Counted from the first letter of the stretch, positions 17,128 through 25,687 are shown. The stretch: 33,874 bases of DNA from Clostridia bacterium (GCA_012840125.1 DULZ01000083.1:1-33874), one strand, 5' to 3'. Numbers and translations: made by a program. Notes: generated by a model from the sequence alone, not told the origin.

Positions 17128-17643
17128 TTGAAATTGCTGGGGGCAGTGCTCATCCTGCTGGCTTGCAGCGGTTTAGGAATCATGGCAGGAGAAAGAATCG
17201 CCGCTCGTCCCAGGCAGCTGCAAAAACTGAGGAACGATTTGCTTCTATTGGAAATGGACATCAATTACGCGGCGACCCCATTGCCGGAAGCCCTATCCAA
17301 ACTGGTCCAAACCAGTGACCGGCCAGTAAGGCAGTTATGGGAAGGAACACTGAACTACCTGGTCAGCGGGGAAGGTCTGACAGCAGAGGAAGCCTGGCAC
17401 CGGAGCCTTACCGGCTTCAGTTCCCAATCGGCTTTGCAGGAAAAGGACTTGGCTGTGCTGAGGGACTTCGGTGCCGGGTTGGGCACCACCAATCGCCGGG
17501 AACAGTTAAAGAAATTCAAACTGGTGCAAGAGCAACTGGCTGTCCTGGCAGCCCAGGCGGAGGAAACCAGGCAAAAAACGGAACGGATCTACCGCACCAT
17601 GGGAGTCTTAACCGGGATTGCTCTTATTATCCTATTATTCTAA
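17128..17643 (+). CDS. spoIIIAB: Stage III sporulation protein AB
   Basis: A 171-residue protein with an N-terminal membrane helix (LLGAVLILLACSGLGIMAG), the family segment ARPRQLQKLRNDLLLLEMDINYAATPLPEAL, and a C-terminal membrane helix (MGVLTGIALIILLF). It resembles GspF-type platform proteins and is thought to anchor the SpoIIIAA ATPase. The start is TTG 17128 with AAGGGGG upstream; no ATG fits. The next gene follows after AAGGAGG. Confidence 0.92.
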   Translation: MKLLGAVLILLACSGLGIMAGERIAARPRQLQKLRNDLLLLEMDINYAATPLPEALSKLVQTSDRPVRQLWEGTLNYLVSGEGLTAEEAWHRSLTGFSSQSALQEKDLAVLRDFGAGLGTTNRREQLKKFKLVQEQLAVLAAQAEETRQKTERIYRTMGVLTGIALIILLF

Positions 17644-17654
17644 GGAGGAGAACC

Positions 17655-17864
17655 ATGTTCAGCTTGGCGGGAGCGGGAATCATCTTTAAAATTGCCAGTA
17701 TTGCTATTATCATCTCCGTGTTTTATACATTCCTGAAGCAAGCCGGTAGGGATGAATACGCTTACATGATCCTGTTAGCTGGGTTGGCGGTTGTTTTGAC
17801 CATGGCTATCCCCCAAATTCTCGAATTATTTCAAGCGGTGGAGCGGGTGTTCAGCTTGTATTAA
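17655..17864 (+). CDS. spoIIIAC: Stage III sporulation protein AC
   Basis: A 69-residue membrane protein, the normal size. Two hydrophobic helices (IIFKIASIAIIISVFYTFL; YAYMILLAGLAVVLTMAIPQILELF) with the conserved QAGRDEYA between them. ATG 17655 follows TAAGGAGGAG at the end of spoIIIAB. The reading frame is open far upstream in another gene, but that extension is an artefact. Forms part of the export apparatus in the mother-cell membrane, with similarity to FliQ-type components. Confidence 0.92.
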   Translation: MFSLAGAGIIFKIASIAIIISVFYTFLKQAGRDEYAYMILLAGLAVVLTMAIPQILELFQAVERVFSLY

Positions 17865-17881
17865 ACAGGGGTGACCTTAAC

Positions 17882-18271
17882 ATGAATATCATGCAAATTG
17901 TCGGTATCGGCATGATTGCAGCCATCCTTGCTATCTTTTTGAGACAGACTAATTCCCCGGTCAACGCCATGCTCATCAGCCTGCTGGTGGGCGTCATCAT
18001 CTTCATTACCCTGTTGGATGATATTGCTTACGTGCTGGGAGTACTGGACCACTTGGCGGTGAAAGCGCGAGTCAACCAGCTTTATTTAACCACCATTTTG
18101 AAGATTATTGGCATTGCGTATGTGGCTGAATTTGGCGCACAAGTTTGCCGGGATGCCGGTGAAACAGCCATTGCCTCAAGAATTGAGTTTGCCGCTAAAA
18201 TACTGATCCTGGTACTGGCAATGCCCATCTTGGCAGCGGTATTGGAAACCATCATTCTCTTATTACCCTAA
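17882..18271 (+). CDS. spoIIIAD: Stage III sporulation protein AD
   Basis: A 129-residue membrane protein with four hydrophobic segments and the conserved block YLTTILKIIGIAYVAEFGAQVCRDAGETAIASRIEFAAK, diagnostic for SpoIIIAD. The start is ATG 17882, 17 bases after spoIIIAC. It is a channel-complex membrane component. Confidence 0.94.
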   Translation: MNIMQIVGIGMIAAILAIFLRQTNSPVNAMLISLLVGVIIFITLLDDIAYVLGVLDHLAVKARVNQLYLTTILKIIGIAYVAEFGAQVCRDAGETAIASRIEFAAKILILVLAMPILAAVLETIILLLP

Positions 18272-18283
18272 GGTGGGAAGAAC

Positions 18284-19468
18284 ATGAAGAGAACAGCTAA
18301 AATCATCTCCCCATGCATCCTCGGCCTGGTGTTACTCTTGGCCCTACCCTTACCGGCTCCGGGTATTGCCGAAGGGGCTGCCGCGATGGCGGACAACCCT
18401 TCCTTGCAAGGACAACTGGAGGAGCTAGAGGGCTTTTTATTGGAAATAGATCGAGAACTGTCCCGGGCTATACCTGAGCTCAGTCTAACCCAATTGTTTA
18501 ACAAGCTTAGAGAAGGAAACGTCGATCTAAGCGTGGCCGGCATCACTCAAGGAATGGTGCAGTTTTTGTTCCGTGAACTGCTGGCCAATTCCATGTTGCT
18601 GGGTCAATTGATCGTGCTGGCGGTACTTGCTGCCGTCCTGCAAAACATGCAAACGGCTTTTGAAAACGCCACCATCAGTAAACTGGCCAACGCGGTTATC
18701 TTCCTGGCCTTGATTTCTCTGGCGCTGGTTTCTTTCCACCGGGTAACCAGCGCCGGCAAGACGGCCATTGAGCAAATGGTTCAGTTTGTTTACGCGCTGT
18801 TGCCGGTACTGGTCACTCTGATGGCCAGTGTGGGCAGCTTATCCACAGCTTCCATCATCCACCCGGTGATTCTCACGGCTCTTAGTATTATCAGCAGTAT
18901 GACGGTGAATATCATCTTCCCCCTTATGTATTTGGCAGCGGTGCTGACGATTGCCAATCAAATTTCCGAACAATTCCAAGTAACGCAGCTGGCGAAACTG
19001 TTTAAGGACATCAGCTTAGGACTGCTGGGGTTGTTCCTGACCATCTTCATCGGCATCCTGTCCATCCAGGGAGTGGCCGGAGCGGTGGCTGACGGCGTAG
19101 CCCTGCGCACGGCCAAGTTCTTGACGGGAAGCTTTGTCCCGGTGGTGGGGAAAGCATTTTCCGACGCCCTCGAGGCCATGATCGGCACTTCATTATTATT
19201 AAAGAACGCCGTGAGCTTAATCGGGGTAGCCGTCATCACCTGCCTCTGCTTGCTGCCGGCAGTAAAGATCTTATCCATGGCACTCATTTACCGCCTGGCT
19301 GCGGCGATTATCCAGCCTTTCAGCGGGGGCAGCATCTCCAATATGTTGGAAAGCTTGGCCGGCGTGCTGTTTTCGGTTTTCGGTGCGGTGGCCACGGTGG
19401 GATTAATGTTTTTCATGGTGGTAACCATCATCGCCGGGCTGGGAAATTACAGTGTTCTGCTTAGGTGA
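18284..19468 (+). CDS. spoIIIAE: Stage III sporulation protein AE
   Basis: A 394-residue protein with a signal peptide (IISPCILGLVLLLALPLPAPGIA), a soluble helical part, and then at least seven hydrophobic segments from residue ~95. GILSIQGVAGAVADGVALRTAKFLTGSFVPVVGKAFSDALE is the strongly conserved family block. It is the largest membrane component of the channel. The stop overlaps the region just before the spoIIIAF start. Confidence 0.95.
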   Translation: MKRTAKIISPCILGLVLLLALPLPAPGIAEGAAAMADNPSLQGQLEELEGFLLEIDRELSRAIPELSLTQLFNKLREGNVDLSVAGITQGMVQFLFRELLANSMLLGQLIVLAVLAAVLQNMQTAFENATISKLANAVIFLALISLALVSFHRVTSAGKTAIEQMVQFVYALLPVLVTLMASVGSLSTASIIHPVILTALSIISSMTVNIIFPLMYLAAVLTIANQISEQFQVTQLAKLFKDISLGLLGLFLTIFIGILSIQGVAGAVADGVALRTAKFLTGSFVPVVGKAFSDALEAMIGTSLLLKNAVSLIGVAVITCLCLLPAVKILSMALIYRLAAAIIQPFSGGSISNMLESLAGVLFSVFGAVATVGLMFFMVVTIIAGLGNYSVLLR

Positions 19469-19473
19469 GAACA

Positions 19474-20103
19474 ATGATCGATCTGCTTAAGGAGATTGTC
19501 TATCATCTGGTCCTGCTGCTGTTACTGGCCACTTTTCTCGACATGCTGCTGCCCAAGAACACCTTTACCCGCCATATCCGTTTTGTGGTAGGGCTGTTCG
19601 TGATGCTGACCATTTTACAGCCATTGTTACAACTGTTCAACTGGCCGGGACCGGTGCATTTTTCTATCAGGGAACCACCGGAAGTAGAGACCGGGAAAAT
19701 CATCCAAACAGGTATGGAACTTCAAACCGCCACAGAAATAGCTGCCTTGCAAGCGGCAAAAGATCGCCTGGAACAGCAGTTGGAAGCCATGATTTATCTC
19801 AATCTTGGAATAGACCGGGTGCAGGCGGAATTGACCCTGGAAAACGTGCCGGAACAAGGACCGGTGGTGAGCCGGGTCACCATCTACCTGCAGCCTGGTA
19901 ATGACGATGGTCAGGAAAAGGCGCTCTTGGTCAAAGAAGTTGAACCGGTCATTGTCAATACGGAACATCCACCGCCGGTGGAGGTCAAAGCTGACGCGGA
20001 GTTGGAAAAGCTCAAAGCAAAAATCATGAATGGTGTCAGCGCCTATTTAGGCTTGGACCGGGACAGGATCGACATTTTGGTAGGCCAATCTACAGATACA
20101 TAA
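19474..20103 (+). CDS. spoIIIAF: Stage III sporulation protein AF
   Basis: A 209-residue protein. Two N-terminal membrane helices (VYHLVLLLLLATFLDMLLP; FVVGLFVMLTILQPLLQLF) with the conserved TFTRHIRFVVGL between them are followed by a soluble alpha/beta domain. ATG 19474 is chosen over GTG 19465 because AGGTGAG lies at a good distance from it; either way it abuts or overlaps the spoIIIAE stop. Channel ring component. Confidence 0.9.
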   Translation: MIDLLKEIVYHLVLLLLLATFLDMLLPKNTFTRHIRFVVGLFVMLTILQPLLQLFNWPGPVHFSIREPPEVETGKIIQTGMELQTATEIAALQAAKDRLEQQLEAMIYLNLGIDRVQAELTLENVPEQGPVVSRVTIYLQPGNDDGQEKALLVKEVEPVIVNTEHPPPVEVKADAELEKLKAKIMNGVSAYLGLDRDRIDILVGQSTDT

Positions 20104-20116
20104 CGGAGGTGGTACA

Positions 20117-20707
20117 ATGCCGGAGAATCAAACCAAATCCCTTTGGGAATTATTAGGAGGAAAGCAGAAATACTCCACCGGGCTGCTGCTCCTGGCCCTA
20201 TGCTTGGGCTTGCTGCTGTTCGCTCTAAATTACTTAGTTCAACCTCCTAAAGACCCCCAGGTAGCGACGCCGCCGGAGGTTCATTTTCCTGAAACGGAAA
20301 TCAGCCGTACCGAGAAAATGCTGGAGCAACGTTTAGAGCACATCCTGTCGCAAATTGCGGGAGCAGGAGCAGTGGATGTGTCCGTTTTCCTGGCCACCGG
20401 TACCCGCTACGAATATGCTATCAATGCCAGTGTCAACAAAAGGGTCATTGATGAAAAAGATCAAGCCGGAGGGGTGCGGTTAACCACTGAGGACAACTCC
20501 TCAGACGAATATGTATTGATCAGGGGATATCAAGCGGAAGAAAAACCGGTGGTAGTACAGGAAAACAGCCCGAGAATACAGGGGGTATTGGTAGTGGCGG
20601 ACGGGGCACGGGATGCCAGGGTCAAAACTCAACTGCTACAGGCGGTGCAAGTGGCCCTGGGCTTAGAACCTCACCGTATTCAAGTTCTGGCGAGAGAGGT
20701 AAGGTGA
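20117..20707 (+). CDS. spoIIIAG: Stage III sporulation protein AG
   Basis: A 196-residue bitopic protein with one membrane helix (~20-42) followed by a ring-building domain: LEHILSQIAGAGAVDVSVFLATG, the conserved strand-rich insertion around YEYAINASVNKRVIDEKD, and PRIQGVLVVADGARDARVKTQLLQAVQVALGLEPHRIQVL. In B. subtilis SpoIIIAG forms a large ring in the intermembrane space; this copy has the full set of blocks. GGAGGTGG precedes ATG 20117. Confidence 0.94.
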   Translation: MPENQTKSLWELLGGKQKYSTGLLLLALCLGLLLFALNYLVQPPKDPQVATPPEVHFPETEISRTEKMLEQRLEHILSQIAGAGAVDVSVFLATGTRYEYAINASVNKRVIDEKDQAGGVRLTTEDNSSDEYVLIRGYQAEEKPVVVQENSPRIQGVLVVADGARDARVKTQLLQAVQVALGLEPHRIQVLAREVR

Positions 20708-20715
20708 TGTAAGGA

Positions 20716-21300
20716 ATGACCATTATTACTTCACGCAGGACCGTGATACTGGCCTTAAGTTTGTTGGCTCTATGTTTCATCTACCTTGGCATAAATAACG
20801 GTGAAACTGCCACCAATCAGGGCCACAGGCCGGACGGCGAAACGGTCGTGGAAGCAGCAGATATACCCGCTGGGTTGATCGCCGGCACCAGCACCGGTGC
20901 AGTTTCCGGGAGTACTCCCGGTGAAATCACCGGTGAGGAAGAAACTGAGGGGGACGCCTTCTTCACGGAATATCGTTTAAATAGGGACCGCCGCCGGGCT
21001 CAGGAAATAGAATTATTGCAGTCGATGCTGAATTCGACGGATGCGGCCAGTGAAGTAAAGCAAGAAGTGCAATACAAACTGCTGGAAATCACTAATGCCA
21101 TCAACCAGGAACTGTCATTGGAAACCTTGATCATGGCCAAAGGATATGCCGATGCGGTGGCAGTGGTACAGCCGGAACATGTGACCGTAGTAGTCCGCGA
21201 TGCTGACTTTACCGAGGAAGATGCAGCCAGGATTGCTGACTTGGTCACCAAAACCACCGGCGTACCTTTATCTAAAGTGACTATTTTTGCTAAAAGATGA
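20716..21300 (+). CDS. spoIIIAH: Stage III sporulation protein AH
   Basis: A 194-residue bitopic protein with one N-terminal membrane helix (TVILALSLLALCFIYLGI), a low-complexity linker rich in Thr, Gly and Ser, and the SpoIIIAH ring-building domain (EYRLNRDRRRAQEIELLQSMLNSTDAASEVKQEVQYKLLEITNAINQE...), which binds SpoIIQ from the forespore. Last gene of the operon. No T-tract terminator follows directly; the next hairpin with a T tract is at 21393-21415. Confidence 0.94.
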   Translation: MTIITSRRTVILALSLLALCFIYLGINNGETATNQGHRPDGETVVEAADIPAGLIAGTSTGAVSGSTPGEITGEEETEGDAFFTEYRLNRDRRRAQEIELLQSMLNSTDAASEVKQEVQYKLLEITNAINQELSLETLIMAKGYADAVAVVQPEHVTVVVRDADFTEEDAARIADLVTKTTGVPLSKVTIFAKR

Positions 21301-21303
21301 CCA

Positions 21304-21332
21304 GGCCGCTAGAATTATGTATACATGCGGCC
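21304..21332 (+). repeat. Inverted repeat enclosing a perfect 10-bp palindrome
   Basis: GGCCGC (21304-21309) and GCGGCC (21327-21332) form a perfect 6-bp inverted repeat. Inside it, ATGTATACAT (21317-21326) is itself a perfect palindrome. It lies immediately after the spoIIIAH stop and just upstream of the promoter at 21339-21367. It could be an operator or the hairpin that ends the spoIIIA transcript; the lack of a T tract favours an operator, which is inference. Confidence 0.5.
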
Positions 21333-21338
21333 AAACGG

Positions 21339-21367
21339 TTGCAGGGCCTCCCGGCCACAATTATAAT
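21339..21367 (+). promoter_or_regulatory. Promoter of the carboxyltransferase-accC operon
   Basis: A perfect TATAAT (21362-21367) with TTGCAG (21339-21344) at 17 bases spacing. The transcript would start near 21374 and carry a ~56-base leader containing the hairpin at 21393-21415. Confidence 0.65.
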
Positions 21368-21392
21368 GTACAATAACGATCATGAGTGGTTC

Positions 21393-21415
21393 CCCTGGGT
21401 CGCCAGGGTTTTTTT
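21393..21415 (+). terminator. Short hairpin with T tract in the leader of the carboxylase operon
   Basis: CCCTGG (21393-21398) pairs with CCAGGG (21403-21408) around a 4-base loop, followed directly by seven T residues (21409-21415). It lies downstream of the TATAAT at 21362 and 15 bases before the start codon. It can end read-through from spoIIIA, but would also attenuate the carboxylase operon unless regulated. Confidence 0.65.
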
Positions 21416-21429
21416 AGGGAGGTCATTGG

Positions 21430-23265
21430 ATGCAACCATTGAAACTTACCGACACTACATTGCGTGACGGTCACCAGAGTCTGTGGGCTACCAGAATGCG
21501 CACTGAAGATATGCTGCCCATCCTGGAAAAACTGGATGAGGTCGGCTACCACTCCCTGGAGGTATGGGGAGGGGCCACCTTTGACGTCTGTATGCGTTAC
21601 TTGGGAGAAGATCCTTGGGAACGGCTGCGCATCTTGCGCCAGAGGATCAAAAAGACCAAACTGCAAATGCTGCTGCGGGGTCAATCCCTAGTGGGCTACC
21701 AGCATTATCCCGATGATGTGGTTAAGGCTTTTATCCGGAAAGCGGTTGATAACGGCATAGACATTATTAGGATTTTTGATGCCTTAAATGATTTGAGAAA
21801 CATGGAAGTACCTATTGAAGCTGCCAAACAAGCCGGGGCCCACGCGCAGGGGACGGTGGTGTATACCATCAGCCCGGTGCATACATTGGAACACTATGTG
21901 GATACAGCTTTACACTTGGAACAAATGGGCGTGGATTCCATCTGCATCAAAGACATGGCGGGTTTGCTGTCTCCTCATGTGGCCTATGAACTAGTCAGTT
22001 TGTTAAAGCAAAAAGTCCGCGTTCCCATCCAGCTGCACAGCCACTATGTTGGGGGTTTGGCTGTAGGCGCTTATCTGGAGGCGGCCAAGGCGGGAGTGGA
22101 TGTGGTCGATACGGCTTCGGTGCCGCTGGCCTTTGGTTCTTCTCAACCCCCGGTGGAGACAGTGGTCAGGGCCCTGCAGGGTACTCCCTATGATACCGGG
22201 TTGAACCTGGCCCAGCTGTTCGAGATTGCCCAGTATTTTGATGAGTTGCGGAAAGAATTAGGATTTGAACGGGGTGTCACCCGTATTTCCGACATGCAGG
22301 TCTTTGAGCACCAAGTGCCGGGAGGAATGATTTCCAACCTCGTTTCCCAGTTGAAAGAACAAAAGGCGCTCCATCGCTTAGGTGAGGTGCTGGCGGAAAT
22401 ACCGCGGGTCAGGGCGGAATTAGGTTACCCGCCGCTGGTAACTCCCACCAGCCAAATCGTGGGAACCCAGGCGGTGCTCAATGTACTTACCGGGCAAAGA
22501 TACAAATTAGTGCCCGGTGAAGTTAAAGCTTATGTGAAGGGAGCTTATGGGAAACCTCCTGCTCCTATCGATGAAAACATCCGCCGATTGATCATCGGAG
22601 ACGAGCCCGTCTGTGAAAAGCGCCCGGCAGATTGCTTGGCACCCATGCTGGAAAAAGCAAGACAGGAAATTGAGGCATATATCACTTCGGAAGAGGACCT
22701 ATTATCCTACTGCCTGTTTCCCCAAGTAGCGAAAAAGTTTTTTGAGGACAGGAAGGCGGGCCGGTTGACAGGAAATGATAACGGCGCCCGTAACCAGGTC
22801 AAGCAGCAAGGAGGTCAGACTAAAATGGAACTAAAAGAAATCCAGGAACTCATCAAATCTTTGAACCAATCAGGTTTCTCGGAATTCAATTTGGAAACTG
22901 ACGGCCTCAAGCTCCAGATCAAGAGAACCAGCCAAGCGGCTACTGCACCAGCCGGTCCGGAAGTCGCCGGGATGGAAGAGACGAAGAAACCATTGGAAAA
23001 ACAAGACAGCAATGCAAGCCGTAAACACCATGTCTTGAAAGCACCGATGGTGGGTACTTTTTACCGGGCTCCGGCTCCGGACGCAGAACCTTTTGTGGAA
23101 GTGGGCAGTCTGGTGACCAAAGGGCAAACGGTGTGCATTATCGAGGCCATGAAATTGATGAATGAAATTGAAGCGGATATTGCCGGCCGCATTGTAGAAA
23201 TAAAAGTGGAAAACGGGCAGCCGGTGGAATATGGTCAAGAACTTTTTGTGATCGCAGAGGAGTAG
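21430..23265 (+). CDS. Pyruvate/oxaloacetate-type carboxyltransferase fused to AccB-type biotin carboxyl carrier protein
   Basis: A 611-residue two-part protein. Residues ~1-455 are a carboxyltransferase of the PycB/OadA type: [11 protein letters not shown] (residues 7-17), the Lys174 block [10 protein letters not shown] for the carbamylated lysine, the metal motif His203-x-His205 (LHSHYVGG), and GSSQPP near residue 236. Residues 466-611 match a full AccB, including the N-terminal helix pair ([20 protein letters not shown]), an Ala/Pro linker, [22 protein letters not shown], and biotin site EAMKLM with Lys575. OadA proteins usually carry a PYC-type biotinyl tail; the AccB-type one here is unusual. 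With accC 4 bases on, the likely reaction is ATP-dependent carboxylation of pyruvate to oxaloacetate. No Na+-pump subunits (oadB/oadG) are nearby, which argues against a decarboxylase. AGGGAGGTC precedes ATG 21430. Confidence 0.88.
   Translation: MQPLKLTDTTLRDGHQSLWATRMRTEDMLPILEKLDEVGYHSLEVWGGATFDVCMRYLGEDPWERLRILRQRIKKTKLQMLLRGQSLVGYQHYPDDVVKAFIRKAVDNGIDIIRIFDALNDLRNMEVPIEAAKQAGAHAQGTVVYTISPVHTLEHYVDTALHLEQMGVDSICIKDMAGLLSPHVAYELVSLLKQKVRVPIQLHSHYVGGLAVGAYLEAAKAGVDVVDTASVPLAFGSSQPPVETVVRALQGTPYDTGLNLAQLFEIAQYFDELRKELGFERGVTRISDMQVFEHQVPGGMISNLVSQLKEQKALHRLGEVLAEIPRVRAELGYPPLVTPTSQIVGTQAVLNVLTGQRYKLVPGEVKAYVKGAYGKPPAPIDENIRRLIIGDEPVCEKRPADCLAPMLEKARQEIEAYITSEEDLLSYCLFPQVAKKFFEDRKAGRLTGNDNGARNQVKQQGGQTKMELKEIQELIKSLNQSGFSEFNLETDGLKLQIKRTSQAATAPAGPEVAGMEETKKPLEKQDSNASRKHHVLKAPMVGTFYRAPAPDAEPFVEVGSLVTKGQTVCIIEAMKLMNEIEADIAGRIVEIKVENGQPVEYGQELFVIAEE
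22808..22827 (+). promoter_or_regulatory. Internal ribosome binding site and ATG at the start of the AccB-type part
   Basis: Within the fused gene, AAGGAGGT (22808-22815), an ideal Shine-Dalgarno sequence, stands 9 bases before an in-frame ATG (22825-22827) that is exactly the expected start of AccB. A free 146-residue AccB could thus be translated from the same mRNA as the fusion protein. Confidence 0.7.
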
Positions 23266-23269
23266 AGGT

Positions 23270-24613
23270 ATGTTCAAAAAAGTCTTAATCGCCAACCGGG
23301 GAGAAGTGGCCGTCCGTATTATCAGGGCTTGTCAGGATCTGGGCATCAAGACCGTGGCCGTCTATTCCGAAGCTGACCGGGATTCCTTGCATGTGCGGCT
23401 GGCCGACGAAACAGTGTGCATCGGTGCTCCTCCTTCCACCCATAGCTACCTGAACATCAACAACATTATTAGCGCTGCCAAGATTACCAACGCTGATGCC
23501 ATTCATCCCGGATATGGTTTCCTGTCGGAAAACCCTTATTTTGCCGACATGTGTAAAGCTTCAGATCTAATCTTTATCGGCCCTCCCCCCGAGGTCATGC
23601 GTACCATGGGAGCCAAGGCTAAAGCCAGGGAAACCATGAAAAACGCCGGTGTACCGGTGGTCCCCGGTTCTTCCGGCATTTTGCGGGACCCGCAGGAAGC
23701 AGTGCAACTGGCGGCTGAAATCGGCTATCCGGTGATTGTGAAGGCTTCCCAGGGAGGGGGAGGACGCGGCATGCGGGTGGCCCACAATGAAACGGACTTG
23801 AAGAAAGCCTTGCAGGTCGCCAGCAATGAAGCAGAAGCCGCATTTGGTGACAGCAGCGTTTACTTGGAAAAATACATTGAAGAACCGCGCCATATTGAAG
23901 TGCAAATTGTCGCCGATCATCACGGCAGCATTCTCCATTTAGGTGAACGGGATTGTTCCATGCAGCGGCGGCACCAGAAGATCTTAGAAGAAGCTCCCTC
24001 CATATCTTTGGACGAGGAAACCAGGCGAAAAATGGGGGAAGCAGCCGTTACGGCCGCCCGCTCCGTCGGGTATCGCAATATCGGTACCATAGAGTTTTTG
24101 CTGGACCGGGACAACAATTTTTATTTTATGGAAATGAACACCCGGCTGCAAGTGGAGCACCCGGTAACGGAGATGGTAACCGGGATTGACCTGGTCAAAG
24201 AACAGATCAAAATTGCAGCGGGTATCCCTTTGGCTTTCAATCAGGAAGAGGTCACTATCAAAGGCCACGCCATCGAATGCAGGATTAACGCGGAGGATCC
24301 TCAGAAAGGATTCCGGCCTTCTCCCGGGGTAGTGACCGGATTGGTGGTGCCTGGAGGCTTTGGGGTTAGGTTTGATACCTGTCTATACCAGGGATACCGG
24401 ATCCCCCCATACTATGATTCCTTAATCGGAAAGCTCATTGTGTGGGGCGAAAATCGCCAGGCGGCCATCGCTCGCATGGAGCGCGCCCTGGGGGAACTGG
24501 TGATAGAAGGTGTGAAAACCACCATTCCTTTTCATCAAATGGTACTTCAAAATGCTTTTTATCGTAAAGGAGAAGTATACACTAACTTTATCCAGCGCAG
24601 GATTCTTACATGA
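23270..24613 (+). CDS. accC: Biotin carboxylase
   Basis: A 447-residue biotin carboxylase, full length. It carboxylates the biotin on the carrier protein with ATP and bicarbonate. N-terminal domain [26 protein letters not shown]-grasp glycine loop GGGGRGM near residue 163; [17 protein letters not shown]; and the active-site block [23 protein letters not shown] near residue 285. ATG 23270 follows the fusion gene by 4 bases, with GAGG upstream. It may serve both the adjacent carboxyltransferase and acetyl-CoA carboxylase; no accA/accD is in the window. A strong terminator follows. Confidence 0.96.
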   Translation: MFKKVLIANRGEVAVRIIRACQDLGIKTVAVYSEADRDSLHVRLADETVCIGAPPSTHSYLNINNIISAAKITNADAIHPGYGFLSENPYFADMCKASDLIFIGPPPEVMRTMGAKAKARETMKNAGVPVVPGSSGILRDPQEAVQLAAEIGYPVIVKASQGGGGRGMRVAHNETDLKKALQVASNEAEAAFGDSSVYLEKYIEEPRHIEVQIVADHHGSILHLGERDCSMQRRHQKILEEAPSISLDEETRRKMGEAAVTAARSVGYRNIGTIEFLLDRDNNFYFMEMNTRLQVEHPVTEMVTGIDLVKEQIKIAAGIPLAFNQEEVTIKGHAIECRINAEDPQKGFRPSPGVVTGLVVPGGFGVRFDTCLYQGYRIPPYYDSLIGKLIVWGENRQAAIARMERALGELVIEGVKTTIPFHQMVLQNAFYRKGEVYTNFIQRRILT

Positions 24614-24633
24614 TCTAGTCTGGATTTGCTTAC

Positions 24634-24671
24634 AAAGAGTGGACTGCCGTTGTCAATGCAGTCCACTTTTT
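24634..24671 (+). terminator. Intrinsic terminator after accC, overlapping the next promoter
   Basis: A perfect 10-bp stem, AGTGGACTGC (24638-24647) with GCAGTCCACT (24658-24667), encloses a 10-base loop and runs into T residues to 24671. Upstream AAAG pairs with the T tract, extending the stem. The -35 box of the asp23 promoter begins in its loop. Confidence 0.88.
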
Positions 24672-24679
24672 GGTATACT
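24650..24679 (+). promoter_or_regulatory. Promoter of the asp23-amaP-nusB operon
   Basis: TTGTCA (24650-24655, 5 of 6 to consensus) and an extended -10, TGG followed by TATACT (24674-24679, 5 of 6), are 18 bases apart. The start codon of asp23 is 46 bases downstream of the -10. Confidence 0.75.
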
Positions 24680-24724
24680 ATGGGTAGTTTAATCAAGATA
24701 AATAATGAAAGTGGGGGTTTAATC

Positions 24725-25129
24725 ATGACAAATTCGGAAAAAATGGTAGAAACTAAACCTGAAGGAAAAGGTTCAGTTAAGATTGCTGATGAAGTGGTAG
24801 CCATTATTGCCGGTCTGGCTGCAACGGAAGTGGACGGCGTAGCGGGGATGAGCGGCGGAATTGCCGGCGGCATCGCGGAAATGCTGGGCCGGAAAAATCT
24901 CTCCAAAGGGGTCAAAGTAGAAGTAGGGGAAAAAGAAGCAGCCGTGGATATTTATGTGGTGGTTGAGTTCGGCGTGCGCATTCCGGACGTGGCGTTGAAC
25001 ATTCAACAAAGGGTGAGGCAGGCCGTCGAAGGCATGACCGGCCTGAAAGTAGTAGAGGTAAATGTGCATGTCCAAGGTGTCAATTTTCCCCAGCCGGAAC
25101 CGGCAGAAGAGGAACAGCGAGTGAGGTAA
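24725..25129 (+). CDS. Asp23/Gls24 family envelope stress protein
   Basis: A 134-residue Asp23/Gls24 (DUF322) protein. Conserved strands GSVKIADEVVAIIAGLAATEVDGVAGM, VKVEVGEKEAAVDIYVVVEFGVRIPDVALNIQQRVRQAVEGMTGLKVVEVNVHVQGV are all present. In staphylococci Asp23 is held at the membrane by AmaP; the AmaP-like and DUF2273-like genes follow here in the same order. ATG 24725 is chosen because the longer frame would start upstream of the promoter. GTGGGGG upstream is a modest ribosome site. Equivalent to yqhY beside accBC in Bacillus. Confidence 0.93.
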   Translation: MTNSEKMVETKPEGKGSVKIADEVVAIIAGLAATEVDGVAGMSGGIAGGIAEMLGRKNLSKGVKVEVGEKEAAVDIYVVVEFGVRIPDVALNIQQRVRQAVEGMTGLKVVEVNVHVQGVNFPQPEPAEEEQRVR

Positions 25130-25150
25130 GCTGAAAGGAGTTGCGCTCTG

Positions 25151-25687
25151 ATGAAACCTTACCAGCGAGTACTGGTGAGCATTTACAGCCTGTTATTTGC
25201 TGTCCTGGCATTATTAGTCTTGTTGGTGGCTTTAGGCTGGCACCAGCCTCTTGACGAGTTTCAGGCACTTTTGGCTCAGGAACAAACTCGCTGGATAATA
25301 GCAGCCGTTGCAGCTGTCGTTTTTCTCGTCGCTGTAAGGTTATTATTCAGCAGTTTCGGTGCTCCCCCCATGACGCAAGCAAGGGTACAACAGACAGGGT
25401 TAGGCGAAGTCCACATTACCATCAGTGCTTTGGAAAACATGGTAAAAAAAGCCTTGCACAACATGTCCGGGGTGTCTCAAGTCAGGCCGCGCATTAAGTG
25501 CAACTCCGAGGGAATAGCGGTATTCGTCAAGGTGCAGTTGGCGCCTGAAATGAACATCCCTCAGACTACTGCCCAAATACAGTCTGCCATTCAAGAATAC
25601 CTGGAAACTTATACAGGCATGAAGCTGCTGGAAGTCAGGGTATTAGTAGAAGACGCTCCCCCAGAGCCCCGGGCCAGGGTTGAGTAA
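25151..25687 (+). CDS. amaP: Alkaline-shock membrane anchor AmaP-like protein
   Basis: A 178-residue protein with two membrane helices (~8-29 and ~45-64) and a C-terminal domain that resembles Asp23 itself (GEVHITISALENMVKKAL...PRIKCNSEGIAVFVKVQLAPEMNIPQTTAQIQSAIQEYLETYTGMKLLEVRVLVED). This layout defines AmaP, which tethers Asp23 to the cytoplasmic membrane. AAAGGAG precedes ATG 25151. Located directly after asp23. Confidence 0.87.
   Translation: MKPYQRVLVSIYSLLFAVLALLVLLVALGWHQPLDEFQALLAQEQTRWIIAAVAAVVFLVAVRLLFSSFGAPPMTQARVQQTGLGEVHITISALENMVKKALHNMSGVSQVRPRIKCNSEGIAVFVKVQLAPEMNIPQTTAQIQSAIQEYLETYTGMKLLEVRVLVEDAPPEPRARVE

Noticed and set aside
17337-17654. Upstream extension of spoIIIAC
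   Set aside because: The extra frame overlaps spoIIIAB; ATG 17655 has an AGGAGG site and gives the normal 69-residue protein.
21374-21429. Riboswitch in the carboxylase leader
   Set aside because: The leader is only ~56 bases and holds one 6-bp hairpin; no aptamer-like structure is present.
21430-22824. Sodium-pumping oxaloacetate decarboxylase alpha subunit
   Set aside because: No beta or gamma membrane subunits are nearby, the biotin carrier is AccB-type, and accC follows; a carboxylase role fits better.
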